Source: Prado023 sp963714995 (GTDB lineage: Bacteria > Actinomycetota > Actinomycetes > S36-B12 > CAIYMF01). Taken from it: a stretch of 64,000 nt of DNA. Below the pieces are notes generated by a model, which worked only from the letters and a program-made list of their open reading frames with translations, had not been told where the DNA came from and ran no database searches. Positions 18,585-28,199 of the stretch are shown here, piece by piece (positions within the stretch are counted from its first letter, which is position 1; each line of letters begins with the position of its first letter). The DNA lies in NCBI GenBank assembly GCA_963714995.1, contig CAVQQP010000002.1, forward strand, positions 62,001 to 126,000. The letters are read 5' to 3'. The position numbers and the translations under genes are program-made.

Positions 18585-19481
18585 GTGCCCGACTCCTTCG
18601 ACTCCCGATGCCGCGACGCCGCAATCGCCTACGTCATCGCCGTTGCGGATGCGTCGGGCGGCGTGATCACGCGCGATCAGCTGGAGTCGTTCGTGTTCGA
18701 GGGCCAGCAGATCAAGCTGATCGACCAGAGCCGCGGGATCCGCAACCCGGGCCGACTCGAAGCAACGATCTCGATCATGTCGAGCCCGACGGGCCCGTAT
18801 GCCGACAAGCAGGGCGACGACGGCTTCTTCCGCTACGCGATCCGCAAGGGCGACTGGGCCCGCGGCGACAACCGCAAGCTCCACGAGGCCTTCGACCAGG
18901 CCCTCCCCCTGATCTGGCTGCAGAAGCTCCGCGATGCCGTGTTCGTCCCGCTCGCCCCCGTGTACCTCGTAGGAGCTGAGCCCGAGCTTCGCCAGTATGC
19001 GGTGGCTGTCGGGGAGGACCTCCGCTGGGACGCGGGGCACGACAGCCCCTCTGCCGTGGAGCGCAAGTACATCGAGGTCCTCGCTCGCCAGCGGGTGCAC
19101 CAACCCATGTTCCGCGCCCTGGTGATGACCGCCTACGCGCGCTCCTGCGCCGTCTGCGAACTGCGCCACGTCGAGCTGCTCGACGCCGCCCACATCACGC
19201 CCGACGCCGACGAAGCGGGCCTCCCGGTGGTCTCCAACGGGCTGGCCCTGTGCAAGATCCACCACGCGGCCTTCGACAAGGACGTGCTGGGCATCTCACC
19301 GGACCTGAAGGTTCACGTCTCGACCACCGTGCTCGGCGAGGTTGACGGCCCGATGCTGCGCCACGGCCTGCAGGCGTTCCACGGCCAGTCCTTGCGGGTG
19401 GTGCCCAGCCGCCGAGCCGAGCGGCCCGACCGTGACCGTCTCGACGCGCGCTTCGCCGAGTTCCTCGAGCGCGCAGGCTGA
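18585..19481 (+). CDS. HNH endonuclease, restriction-like
   Basis: A 298-residue protein. The C-terminal HNH nuclease has CAVCELRHVELLDAAHI, then PVVSNGLALCKIHHAAFD, matching the Cys/His and central Asn pattern of HNH enzymes seen in McrA-like and other putative restriction proteins. The N-terminal 170 residues begin with a helical part (VITRDQLESFVFEGQQIKL) followed by a domain that may recognise DNA or modified bases, but no family is certain. The start is taken as GTG at 18585, where conserved-looking sequence begins; the open frame before it looks non-coding. It lies next to the HicAB-like pair. A defence role is inferred from architecture only. Confidence 0.75.
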   Translation: MPDSFDSRCRDAAIAYVIAVADASGGVITRDQLESFVFEGQQIKLIDQSRGIRNPGRLEATISIMSSPTGPYADKQGDDGFFRYAIRKGDWARGDNRKLHEAFDQALPLIWLQKLRDAVFVPLAPVYLVGAEPELRQYAVAVGEDLRWDAGHDSPSAVERKYIEVLARQRVHQPMFRALVMTAYARSCAVCELRHVELLDAAHITPDADEAGLPVVSNGLALCKIHHAAFDKDVLGISPDLKVHVSTTVLGEVDGPMLRHGLQAFHGQSLRVVPSRRAERPDRDRLDARFAEFLERAG

Positions 19482-19608
19482 AGGTGATCCAGCTCTCGGC
19501 CCGACCGTACAGCGAACAGCCGTGCTCACAGGCGCGGCCCGTCGGGTTCCAGGGTTGTCCACAGACCCCGCGTTCAGGGTTGGCAGGTGACTGCCACCAG
19601 TGATATCC

Positions 19609-19626
19609 TTCGAACATCAGTTCGAA
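19609..19626. promoter_or_regulatory. LexA (SOS) box
   Basis: TTCGAACATCAGTTCGAA contains CGAAC-N4-GTTCG, the known actinobacterial and mycobacterial SOS box, with perfect seven-base arms. It ends 12 bases before the GTG start of the DUF222/HNH gene and overlaps the likely promoter (TGATATCCT just upstream). Control by LexA and induction by DNA damage are expected. Confidence 0.85.
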
Positions 19627-19638
19627 CGGGGGTGGGGA

Positions 19639-21172
19639 GTGACCAGCACGATTCACGACCAGCAGGCGCTGGTCGATCCGCGGGCGGTGGGCGCGCTGCC
19701 CCAGGCATCGGCGGATGTCGTGGCGGTCTGGGATCGGGCCACGTCCTGCGCGGCCGCGGCCCTCCCCGCGATGGGCCTGCTCGCCGGCGACCGCCCGACC
19801 GCTGACGTCGAGGTGCTGGCCGGGGCGTTCGCCGCGGTGGAGTACGAGTTGGCCCGCCGCATGCATGCCGCCACCACCGCAGGCAGCCTGCCCCTGGTCG
19901 GACCCGGCGCGGTGCTGGCCGCCCGGGGGTGGGCCTCCCCCCAAGCCCGCCGGCTGGCCCGCACCGGTGCACTTGCGGCGGCGCACCCGTCGGTGGCTGC
20001 GGCGTGGGCGGCCGGGATCATCACCTCCGACCACGTCGACGCGGTCGCGCGCAATGTCGGCCCGCTGACCGAGGAGCAGCTCGCGGCCGTGATCGCCGAG
20101 TTGGGCACCAGGTGGGGGCAGTGGTCCCCACCGATGATCACCCGGCTCGTGCTCAGCGCCATCCGCCTGCTGCACCCACCCGCCGATGATCGTCCGACCG
20201 GCGATGAGGCCGACGCCCACGCCACCCGCGACCTGTCCTTCGCCCTGCTCGGCGACACCGTCATCCTGTCCGGCACCCTGCCCCGGCTGGAGGGGGAGGC
20301 CGTGATCGCCGCTATCGACGCCCTCGCCGAACGGCTGCGCAGCACCGCCGACCACGTCCCCGCCGGAGCTCGGCGCGCCGACGCCCTCGTCGAGCTGGTG
20401 AACGCCGCCGCCACCTCGGGCGCCCTGCCGACACGCGGCGGGCTGCCCGTGGCGCTCACCGTCACCCTCGAGCACACCCGCCTCGGGGATCCGATCTGGA
20501 CCACCAGCCGCGGACATCTCCTCACCCCCTCCGAGCAGCGGTTCACCGCCTGCGATCCCACCCTCACCCCCATCGCGGTGACGACCCCCGGATGGCAGCC
20601 CACCGACCTGGCGCCGGACGGCCTCGGTGCGCGCTGCCCCGACACACTCGAGGGCCTCTTCGACACCGAGGGCGCGATCCCCGTGGCCGGCACGGCGCCG
20701 ATGTCCGGCGATGTCCCCGGCGTCCCACCCTGCAGCCGCACCCGAGCCCGCACCCGCACCCACCCCCGCGGACCGGATCGCGGCCCTGGCCGCGCTGCTG
20801 TTCGACGGGCCGCGGATCCCGCTGGCAGTCGGACGCACCTCCCGGACCGCCACCCCCGCCCAGCGCAGGGCCCTGGCAGCCCGCGACGGCGGATGCATCA
20901 TCCCCGGATGCCAGATCCCGGCCGAGAACTGCCAGTCCCACCATGTGCAGGACTGGGCGGCAGGCGGGCGATCGGACATCGACAATCTCGCGCTGTTGTG
21001 CTGGACACACCACCGCCAGGTCGACCTCACCATGTGGACCATCGACCCCGCCGAACCCGGAACCGTCATCGCGGAGCCACCCCCAGGTGCACCTCCAGGA
21101 GCGCCCTGGCCCGGCAACAACGGATCACCCTGGATCATCCGCGCCCAACACCGCACCCGATGGCGACTGTGA
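19639..21172 (+). CDS. DUF222 / 13E12-type HNH endonuclease, one apparent frameshift
   Basis: About 511 residues when joined. The N-terminal two thirds is the helical DUF222 domain: VLAGAFAAVEYELARRMHAA, then AAWAAGIITSDHVDAVARNV and DALVELVNAA. After a shift in the CCCC run 20715-20718 the frame continues PADRIAALAALLFDGPRIPL and ends in an HNH domain with GGCIIPGCQIP, CQSHHVQDWAAGG and LALLCWTHH. This is the arrangement of the 13E12 repeat family of actinobacteria. GTG at 19639 follows GGGG directly after the SOS box, so expression after DNA damage is likely. The biological role of the family is poorly known. Confidence 0.85.
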
Positions 21173-21289
21173 GGGCCTCACGTTCGATCATGTCCCGCTT
21201 CCCACGCTGCACGTTCGTGCATGGGTGTTGCACATGTGCCGCAGCGCCGGTCGATGATGGTCATATCACCGAGGCAAGGAGCCGCACGC

Positions 21290-23026
21290 ATGCTGACCTC
21301 CATCATGACCCCCGCATCCCGCACCGAGGCCCTGGCCCAGATGAGCGACGAGGACGGGCTGGACATCCTCGTCGTCGGGGGCGGGGTGACCGGCGCCGGC
21401 GTCGCGCTGGAGGCTGCCACCCGCGGTCTGCGCGTCGGCATCGTCGAGGCCCAGGACTGGTCGAGCGGGACATCGAGCCGCTCCTCGAAGCTGGTGCACG
21501 GTGGGCTGCGCTACCTGCAGATGCTCGACTTCCACCTCGTCCATGAGGCGCTCACCGAGCGCGACCTGCTGATCAACCGGCTCGCACCGCACCTGGTCCA
21601 GCCCGTGGCGTTCCTCTACCCACTGGAGCACCGGGTCTGGGAGCGCGCCTACGTCGGGGCCGGAGTCGCCCTCTACGACACGCTGGCGACAGCCTCCGGG
21701 CGGCGGCGGGCCCTGCCCTTCCACCGACACCTCTCCCGCAAGGGCATGCTCCGGAAGTTCCCCGACCTGCGCCACGATGCGGCAGTCGGAGCCCTGCAGT
21801 ACTGGGACGCCTCCGTCGACGATGCCCGACTGGTCCTCACCCTGGTCCGCACCGCGGCGGCCTATGGTGCGCTCGCCGCCTCGCGCACCCAGGTCGTGGA
21901 GCTCACGAAGGACGGGTCCGGAGCCGTCGACGGCGCGGTCGTGGTCGACCTCGAGACGGGTCGTGAGCTGCGGATCCACGCCCGCGCGGTGATCAACTCG
22001 ACCGGCGTCTGGACCGAGGAGACCGAGTCGCTGTCCGGCGTGGAGGGCGGGCTGCGGGTGCTGGCCTCCAAGGGCATCCACATCGTCGTCCCACGCGATC
22101 GCATCCGTGGCGAGGTCGGCCTGATCCTGCAGACCGAGAAGTCTGTCCTGTTCATCATCCCGTGGTCGAGGTACTGGCTGATCGGGACCACCGACACCCC
22201 CTGGACCCAGGAGCTGCAGCACCCCGTGGCGACCTCGGCCGACATCGAGTACGTCCTCGAGCACGCGAACACCGTCCTCGCCCGGCCCCTGACCCGCGAC
22301 GACATCATCGGCACATGGGCCGGCCTGCGTCCGCTCCTGCAGCCCGGGACGAAGGCCGGCACGTCGTCGGCCAAGATCTCCCGTGAGCACACGACGGCCT
22401 CGCCCGTCCCGGGCCTCACCGTGATCGCCGGCGGCAAGCTCACCACCTACCGGGTCATGGCCACGGACGCGGTCGACTTCGCCCTCGGCGACCGGGCCAA
22501 GGACATGCCCTCGATCACCGAGCGGATCCCGCTCGTGGGCGCGGTCGGCCTCGAGGCCCTCGGTCGACGGGCGACCGTGGTGGCCCGCACCTACGGGTGG
22601 AGCGGCCAGATGGTCGACCACCTCCTGCACCGCTACGGCTCGCTGCTCGGGGACCTGGTGGACGCGATCGCAGCCCGGCCGGACCTGGCCCGCCCGCTCG
22701 AGCACGCCCCTGCCTACCTGCGGGCCGAGATCGTCTACGCCGCCACCCATGAGGGCGTCCTGCACCTCGAGGACGTCATGCTGCATCGGACCCGCCTGAA
22801 CTACGAGATGCGCGACCGCGGCCTGGCCGCGCTGCCCGAGATCGCCGCCCTCGTCGGCGAGACCCTGGGCTGGGACGAGCAGCGCATGGCCGCGGAGATC
22901 GAGAGCTACACGCAGCGGGCCCGGGCGGAGGCGGACGCCGAGCGCGAGCCCGACGACGCCTCCGCGGAGACCGTGCGCCTGCGCATCCCGGACGTCGCCC
23001 CGCTGCAGCCCGTCGCCGCCCCCTGA
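21290..23026 (+). CDS. glpD: FAD-dependent glycerol-3-phosphate dehydrogenase
   Basis: A 578-residue GlpD. It oxidises glycerol-3-phosphate to dihydroxyacetone phosphate at the membrane and passes electrons to quinone. The FAD-binding motif VVGGGVTGAGVALEA spans residues 28-42, followed by the family signatures SSRSSKLVHGGLRYLQ and IPWSRYWLIGTTDTPW; GGKLTTYRVMA closes the FAD domain before the C-terminal helical domain. ATG at 21290 follows AAGGAG. There is no adjoining glpK or glpF. It is separated from the HNH gene by about 115 bp with no evident terminator. Confidence 0.92.
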   Translation: MLTSIMTPASRTEALAQMSDEDGLDILVVGGGVTGAGVALEAATRGLRVGIVEAQDWSSGTSSRSSKLVHGGLRYLQMLDFHLVHEALTERDLLINRLAPHLVQPVAFLYPLEHRVWERAYVGAGVALYDTLATASGRRRALPFHRHLSRKGMLRKFPDLRHDAAVGALQYWDASVDDARLVLTLVRTAAAYGALAASRTQVVELTKDGSGAVDGAVVVDLETGRELRIHARAVINSTGVWTEETESLSGVEGGLRVLASKGIHIVVPRDRIRGEVGLILQTEKSVLFIIPWSRYWLIGTTDTPWTQELQHPVATSADIEYVLEHANTVLARPLTRDDIIGTWAGLRPLLQPGTKAGTSSAKISREHTTASPVPGLTVIAGGKLTTYRVMATDAVDFALGDRAKDMPSITERIPLVGAVGLEALGRRATVVARTYGWSGQMVDHLLHRYGSLLGDLVDAIAARPDLARPLEHAPAYLRAEIVYAATHEGVLHLEDVMLHRTRLNYEMRDRGLAALPEIAALVGETLGWDEQRMAAEIESYTQRARAEADAEREPDDASAETVRLRIPDVAPLQPVAAP

Positions 23027-23038
23027 GGGCAGCGTCGC

Positions 23039-24580
23039 TCAGCCGCGGTCGACCGTGCCGTCCAGCCTGCGCTCCCAGGTGGTGCCGGTCGCCAGGGCCA
23101 CGCACTTGTAGGCGCCGTCGTAGATCCCGATCCGCTTGTTCTTGACGATGCAGTCGCAGAACATCTCGAGCAGGTCGTTCTCGCCGGCGATCAGGTCGAT
23201 CGCCTGCAGCGTCCGCGGGATGGTGCGGGTCTCGATCGTGCCGTCGCCGAGCTCGGCGCTGCGGATCGCACCCCACGCCTCGTGGGCGCCGACGCGGGCG
23301 TTGAAGATCTTCGGGATCGGGTAGAACGCCAGCTCCGACGGCTTGGTGATCAGCACGTCGCTGACCCGCATCAGGTAGTTGGTCGCGTACACGCCATGGA
23401 ACGTGTTGTCGAACAGGAACACGTGCAGGCCGTGCGCCTCACCCTCGCGGATCTCATCGGCGAAGCCCTTGGCGTCGTCCCACGTGCGGTGCAGCGTCAC
23501 CGAGGCAGCGGCCGGGCCGAGCTCGCCCCGCAGCCACTCCCAGTTGTCGGCGTGGTCACCGAGGTTGACGAACAGGGTCAGCTCGTCGCGCTCGATCATC
23601 GGGCGGCAGTGGTCGATGATCGCCTTGAACAGCTCCCGCTGGGCACCCGCCCCACCCATCGTGAGGATGAACCGGCGGGGCTCGCCGTTGCGCATGCGGG
23701 TCAGGCGCGCCTCGCAGTCGACCTCGATGTTCTCGACCAGCTCATGGTCCACGTGATGGCCCACGTACTGGATCGCGTCGGAGGGCGTGGGGTTGAGGAT
23801 CTTGTCGTCCTCGTCGAACTGGTTCATGATCCGGAACCCGTAGTACCCCGACGGTGACTGCACGGCGTGGGTCGCGCCCTCGGTCAGCTGGAACGCCATC
23901 GGCCAGTTGTCGAACATCATGTCCACGACGTTGGTCATCCCCCCGGCCACAGCACCCATGCAGTTCCACATGTGGGCGGTGAGGATCGGCATGTCCGAGG
24001 GCAGGGCATGGTGCAGGTTGGCGAACAGCTCGCTCTTGCGGTAGTCGCGCGCGTTCGCCTTGAGGAACCGCCACGGCCACCCCATCGCCTGGTTGTTGAG
24101 CAGCCAGTTCAGGCCCGGCAGCGTCTTGTCGCCGGAGGTGACCGACTCCCAGACGTACTTGTCGAAGGCCGAACTGCGCTGGGACACCCGCGAGTACTTG
24201 CTGTAGTTGGTGTTCCACCAGTTGATCGCGTCCTGGGTGATGCCGGGGATCGCCAGCAGGTCCAGCCAGTAGGGCGTGCGGCCCATCGCCCGCGCGGCCG
24301 AGGCCCCGGCCATCGCGATCCGGTAGTGCCCGAAGCCCATCCGGATCGTCGAGATCACGATGCCGGTCTCGGGGTCGATCGGATCACCCTCGGTGTCGCG
24401 ACGGATGTCCCGGATCCCGAGCACGTCGCCGAGATGGGGGTTGTCGTGGACGCTGAGCTCGTAGACCTCATTGGGGTCGTAGTTGAACTTGTCGACGAAC
24501 ATCTTCTGCCATGCCAGCGCCTTGCGGTCCTGGTCCGGCGTGATGGTGTTGCCGTAGAGGGAGAAGTGCTTCGGGTCCAT
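23039..24580 (-). CDS. Conserved GT-B/GT28-like protein in the galactoside operon
   Basis: A 513-residue protein of unknown function. Residues about 77-95 (STIRMGFGHYRIAMAGASAA) resemble the N-terminal G-x-GH motif of GT28-type glycosyltransferases such as MurG and MGDG synthase. RFILTMGGAGAQRELF opens a second Rossmann-like half, and VSDVLITKPSELAFYPIPK resembles the nucleotide-sugar-binding end of that family. ATG at 24580 follows AGGAG. It is the last gene after galactokinase on the same strand, with no galT or galE nearby, so it may use galactose-1-phosphate or a nucleotide sugar. That function is inferred from position and fold only. Confidence 0.6.
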   Translation of the reverse strand: MDPKHFSLYGNTITPDQDRKALAWQKMFVDKFNYDPNEVYELSVHDNPHLGDVLGIRDIRRDTEGDPIDPETGIVISTIRMGFGHYRIAMAGASAARAMGRTPYWLDLLAIPGITQDAINWWNTNYSKYSRVSQRSSAFDKYVWESVTSGDKTLPGLNWLLNNQAMGWPWRFLKANARDYRKSELFANLHHALPSDMPILTAHMWNCMGAVAGGMTNVVDMMFDNWPMAFQLTEGATHAVQSPSGYYGFRIMNQFDEDDKILNPTPSDAIQYVGHHVDHELVENIEVDCEARLTRMRNGEPRRFILTMGGAGAQRELFKAIIDHCRPMIERDELTLFVNLGDHADNWEWLRGELGPAAASVTLHRTWDDAKGFADEIREGEAHGLHVFLFDNTFHGVYATNYLMRVSDVLITKPSELAFYPIPKIFNARVGAHEAWGAIRSAELGDGTIETRTIPRTLQAIDLIAGENDLLEMFCDCIVKNKRIGIYDGAYKCVALATGTTWERRLDGTVDRG

Positions 24581-24604
24581 GGGATCTCCTGTTTCTGGTT
24601 CGGT

Positions 24605-24670
24605 TCAGCCGACGTGGCGGAGCATGGCCCCGAGGTCGTGGGAACGGTCGATCATCGTGGGGCGCGGCAT
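24605..24670 (-). CDS. 21-residue coupled ORF after galK
   Basis: The galactokinase stop overlaps an ATG by one base (TGATG). From there a 21-codon frame reads MPRPTMIDRSHDLGAMLRHV plus Gly and stops 24 bases before the next gene. It may be a real micro-protein, a leader that couples translation between the two genes, or a remnant of a longer gene. No homology is claimed. Confidence 0.3.
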   Translation of the reverse strand: MPRPTMIDRSHDLGAMLRHVG

Positions 24671-25866
24671 CACTGCACCCGCCCGCCCGCAGGCCCAGGC
24701 ACGGCGATGAGGAAGCCGGGCTCGCGCCAGCCCCGGTCCCGGAACGCGTCCGCGACGGACTGGGCGACAGCAGTGGCGGCATCGGCCTCGATCAGGGCGA
24801 TGGCCGACCCCCCGAAGCCACCGCCGGTCATCCGCGCTCCGAGTGCTCCGGCTGCGCGGGCAGCCGCGACGGCGACGTCCAGCTCGTCGCAGCTGACCTC
24901 GTAGTCGACCCGCAGGGACTCGTGCGACGCGTCCATCAGGGGGCCCACATCCCGGACCCGGTCGTCGCGCACGAGGTCGGCGAACGCCTCGACGCGGGCG
25001 ATCTCGGTGACGACGTGCCGCACGCGCATCGCCTCGACGGGGTCCGGCAGCGCAGCCAGGGCGGCGTCGAGGTCGGTGACCTCCCGCAGGGTGCCGACCC
25101 CCAGCCGGTCAGCCGCGGCGTGGCATGCGGCGCGACGGGCCGCGTACTGGCCGTCGACGAGGGCGTGCTCGGCCCGGGTGTCGATGACCAGCAGCTCGAG
25201 GCCGGCCTCCGCGAGGCCGAAGGGCACCTGCGCGACGCTGTGGTCGAGGGTGTCCAGGAGCAGGGCATGCCCGGCCGTGGCGCGCAGTGATGCCGCCTGG
25301 TCCATGCCGCCGGTGGGAGCGCCGGCAACCTCGTTCTCGGCGCGCACGCAGATCGCGGCCAACTGGGCCCGGCCCGCGTCACCCGAGGCCGCCAGGCCCA
25401 GGTCGAAGAGCTCATCGAGGGCCAGGGCGACCGCGCACTCGATCGCCGCCGAGGACGAGAGCCCGGCGCCGAGCGGCACGCAGGAGTCGATGGCGGCGTC
25501 GAACCCGCCGAGGGCGTGGCCGTCCTGGGTCAGGGACCATGCCGGTCCGCCGGCGTAGGCCACCCAGGAGCTGACCAGCCCGGGGGCGATCCCCGCCAGG
25601 TCCCCCGTCCAGACGTCGTCGGGTGCCAGGGAGGACACGAGGCGCACGACCTGGTCGTCCCGGCGACGCACGGCGGCGAAGGTGCGGTGCGGCAGGGCCA
25701 TGGGCAGGCACAGGCCACCGTTGTAGTCGACGTGCTCACCGATCAGGTTCACCCGACCCGGCGAGGCCCAGACCCCGTCCGGGTCCACCCCGAACGCGCC
25801 CCGGAACAGCGCGCCAGCCCGGTCAGCCCCCTCGGCGTCGGACCATGCGGTCAACGGTCGTGTCAT
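24670..25866 (-). CDS. galK: Galactokinase
   Basis: A 398-residue GHMP-superfamily kinase that phosphorylates galactose to galactose-1-phosphate with ATP. The galactokinase signature GRVNLIGEHVDYNGG is at residues 37-51, the ATP-binding PLGAGLSSSAAIE at 131-143, and the third GHMP motif RMTGGGFGGSAIAL near 345. Length is typical. The ATG at 25866 overlaps the alpha-galactosidase stop as ATGA, so translation is coupled and galactose released by that enzyme is its obvious substrate. Confidence 0.95.
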   Translation of the reverse strand: MTRPLTAWSDAEGADRAGALFRGAFGVDPDGVWASPGRVNLIGEHVDYNGGLCLPMALPHRTFAAVRRRDDQVVRLVSSLAPDDVWTGDLAGIAPGLVSSWVAYAGGPAWSLTQDGHALGGFDAAIDSCVPLGAGLSSSAAIECAVALALDELFDLGLAASGDAGRAQLAAICVRAENEVAGAPTGGMDQAASLRATAGHALLLDTLDHSVAQVPFGLAEAGLELLVIDTRAEHALVDGQYAARRAACHAAADRLGVGTLREVTDLDAALAALPDPVEAMRVRHVVTEIARVEAFADLVRDDRVRDVGPLMDASHESLRVDYEVSCDELDVAVAAARAAGALGARMTGGGFGGSAIALIEADAATAVAQSVADAFRDRGWREPGFLIAVPGPAGGRVQ

Positions 25867-28162
25867 CGCTTCTCCTCGTCATCCTGCACTGCCCGTACGG
25901 GTCCATCCGCCACGCCCGCCGTCCGCGCCGGGACCTGCGCCGCATGGATCAGCACGAGCTGGTCGACCCCCAGCAGGGGCGCGTGGATCCCGACCTCGGC
26001 CAGGACCCGGCCGGGCAGCGTGAGGTCCGAGCGCACCCAGCCGGGACGGTGGTCACGCGCGGCCGCCCCGACCGCCGCACCCGGCGCCGGCCCACCAGTC
26101 GTCGAATCGGGCGGGGTGTCCCAGCAGCTGGTCGGCGTTCGCGGGCGTCAGGGCTGCGACCCGATAGTCGCGGTCCGGATCCAGTCCGGGGAGGGTGACC
26201 CGACCCGGCGGCCAGGTGAGGGTGTGCTCCACGGCGACCAGCTTGTAGAGCGCCTGGGACCCGTCCTGGGCGACCACCCCGTCGAGCAGCAGCGCGGGGT
26301 TGGCCAGGTCCGCGTGGACGACCCGACCGGCGTGAAGCAGGCCGCGCAGCCGCTTGTGCAGCGCGATCCACTGGGCCAGCGCCGCCCGCTGGCCGGGCGT
26401 GGCCGCAGTGAGGTCCCACTCCACCCCCATGTGGCCCCACAGGGCGGTCCCGGCCCGGAAGGACAGGTCGTGCACGCGCGCCGTGGTGTGGTCCGCCCCG
26501 GACCCCACGTGCGTCCCCATCAGCTCGGGCGGCAGGGTCAGGCCGGTCCAGCGCACCATGCGCTGGCGCTCATGGGCGTCGATGCAGTCCGAGACCCAGA
26601 CCCGGTCCGCGTGCTCCATGATGCCGAGGTCCAGGCGGGCCCCGCCGGCGGCGCAGGACTCGATCTCCAGACCGGGGTGCCGGGCCTTGAGCTCGGCCAT
26701 GAGCCGATAGGTCGCCTCGGTCTGGGCGTGCACCCCTGGGGTTCCCTCAGGTGCGTGCCCGGCGTCCAGGAGCGGCCGGTTGTGGTCCCACTTCAGGTAG
26801 GCGATCCGGTACTCAGCGATGAGACTCGACATCCGCTCCAGCACGTGGGCATAGGCGTGCGGGTTCGCCAGGTCGAGGACGTGCTGGTGGCGCGAGGCCG
26901 GCCCGGGGCCATGCTCGGTCCCCAGCAGCCAGTCGGGGTGCTCACGGGCCAGGTTGGAGTCCAGGTTCACCATCTCCGGCTCGAACCAGAGGCCGAACTC
27001 CATGCCCAGGTCGTGCACACGGTCGACCAACCGGTGCAGGCCGCCGGGCCAGACGGACTCGTCGACGTACCAGTCCCCGAGGCCCGCCCAGTCGTGGCGC
27101 CTGCCCAGGAACCATCCGTCGTCGAGCACGAAGCGCTCGATGCCCACCTCCGCGGCGGCCTCGGCCAGGGCGACCAGCTTGTCGGGATCGTGGGCGAAGT
27201 AGACGGCCTCCCACACGTTGAGCAGGACGGGTCGGGGACGCGTCGGATGGGTGGAGCGAGCACGCAGGGTCTCGTGGAACCGGTGCGAGAGCGCGTCGAG
27301 GCCCTCGCCCCAGGAACCCAGCAGCCAGGGCGAGCGGTACTCCGCGCCGGGATCCAGCCGGACCTCGCCGGGCAGGAGCAGCTCACCACCGCGCAGCAGC
27401 CGCCAGCCGGTCGGCGAGTGCTCCGCGGACAGCACCTGGTTGCCGCTGTGGGCCAGGTGGACGCCCCAGACCCGACCGGACCGGAACCCGAACCCGGGCC
27501 GTCCCGCGCACAGCAGGGTCGCCGAATCATGCCCCGGGCGCCCTCCCCACGACTCGCGCACCCACTGGCCCATGTCGAACGGCCGCCGTTGCGGGGTGCG
27601 CTCGTGGGTGTGCCGACCGGTCATGTCCAGCAGCTCACCGGCCTCGGCGGGACCGGCAGGGCCGGCTCCAGGTGGCGCACCTCGTAGGCCTCGGATCCCC
27701 GGTTGCGCACGGTGGCGCGCACCCGGACCAGGCCGCCGGCCAGCACCTCCAGCTCGACCTCGCACCTCGAGCGCGCAGGCAGCGTCAGCACCCACGGACA
27801 GGATCCGCACGGCTCCCTCGGGACCGTCGGGCCAGCGTGGGTCACCCGCTTCCTGGACCGCGTGGGCTCACCTCGTCGAACGCGACCGACCAGGCGCGCC
27901 CGTCCCGGCTGCCCATCAGGCCCGGCCTGCCCAACCATCCCGCGGAGTGCTGCGGAAGCACGGCCACGGACTCCAGCGCGGACAGGGGGCTGTCCAGGTA
28001 GGGCATCGCGAGGGCGACCAGGACCTGATCCAACTCCGACGGCGACAGCTCCCCCAGGTCGGGGCCCCAGTGCAGGACGCACGGGAGCTGGTCGGAGTCG
28101 CAACGCAGCACGACGCTGGTGCCACCGCGGCGCAGGTGCACCACGCGTGTCGTGCTGGTCAT
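25863..28162 (-). CDS. GH36 alpha-galactosidase, several apparent frameshifts
   Basis: About 766 residues when four shifts are joined (GGG at 27864-27866, near 27766, near 27656, and CCC at 26080-26082). The N-terminal beta domain starts MTSTTRVVHLRRGG. The catalytic barrel has FVLDDGWFLGRRHDWAGLGD, the nucleophile region IAYLKWDHNRPL (Asp of KWD), and the acid/base region DCIDAHERQRM, all typical of family GH36. It hydrolyses terminal alpha-galactosides such as melibiose and raffinose in the cytoplasm; there is no signal peptide. The true C-terminus (VGIHAPLLGVDQLVLIHAAQ onward) is recovered only after the last shift and ends overlapping galK. The length, 2300 bp, matches a net shift of two. 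Confidence 0.9.
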
Positions 28163-28199
28163 GGCCCTGCCTCGGGGTCTGCGCCGACGAGCACGCGCC

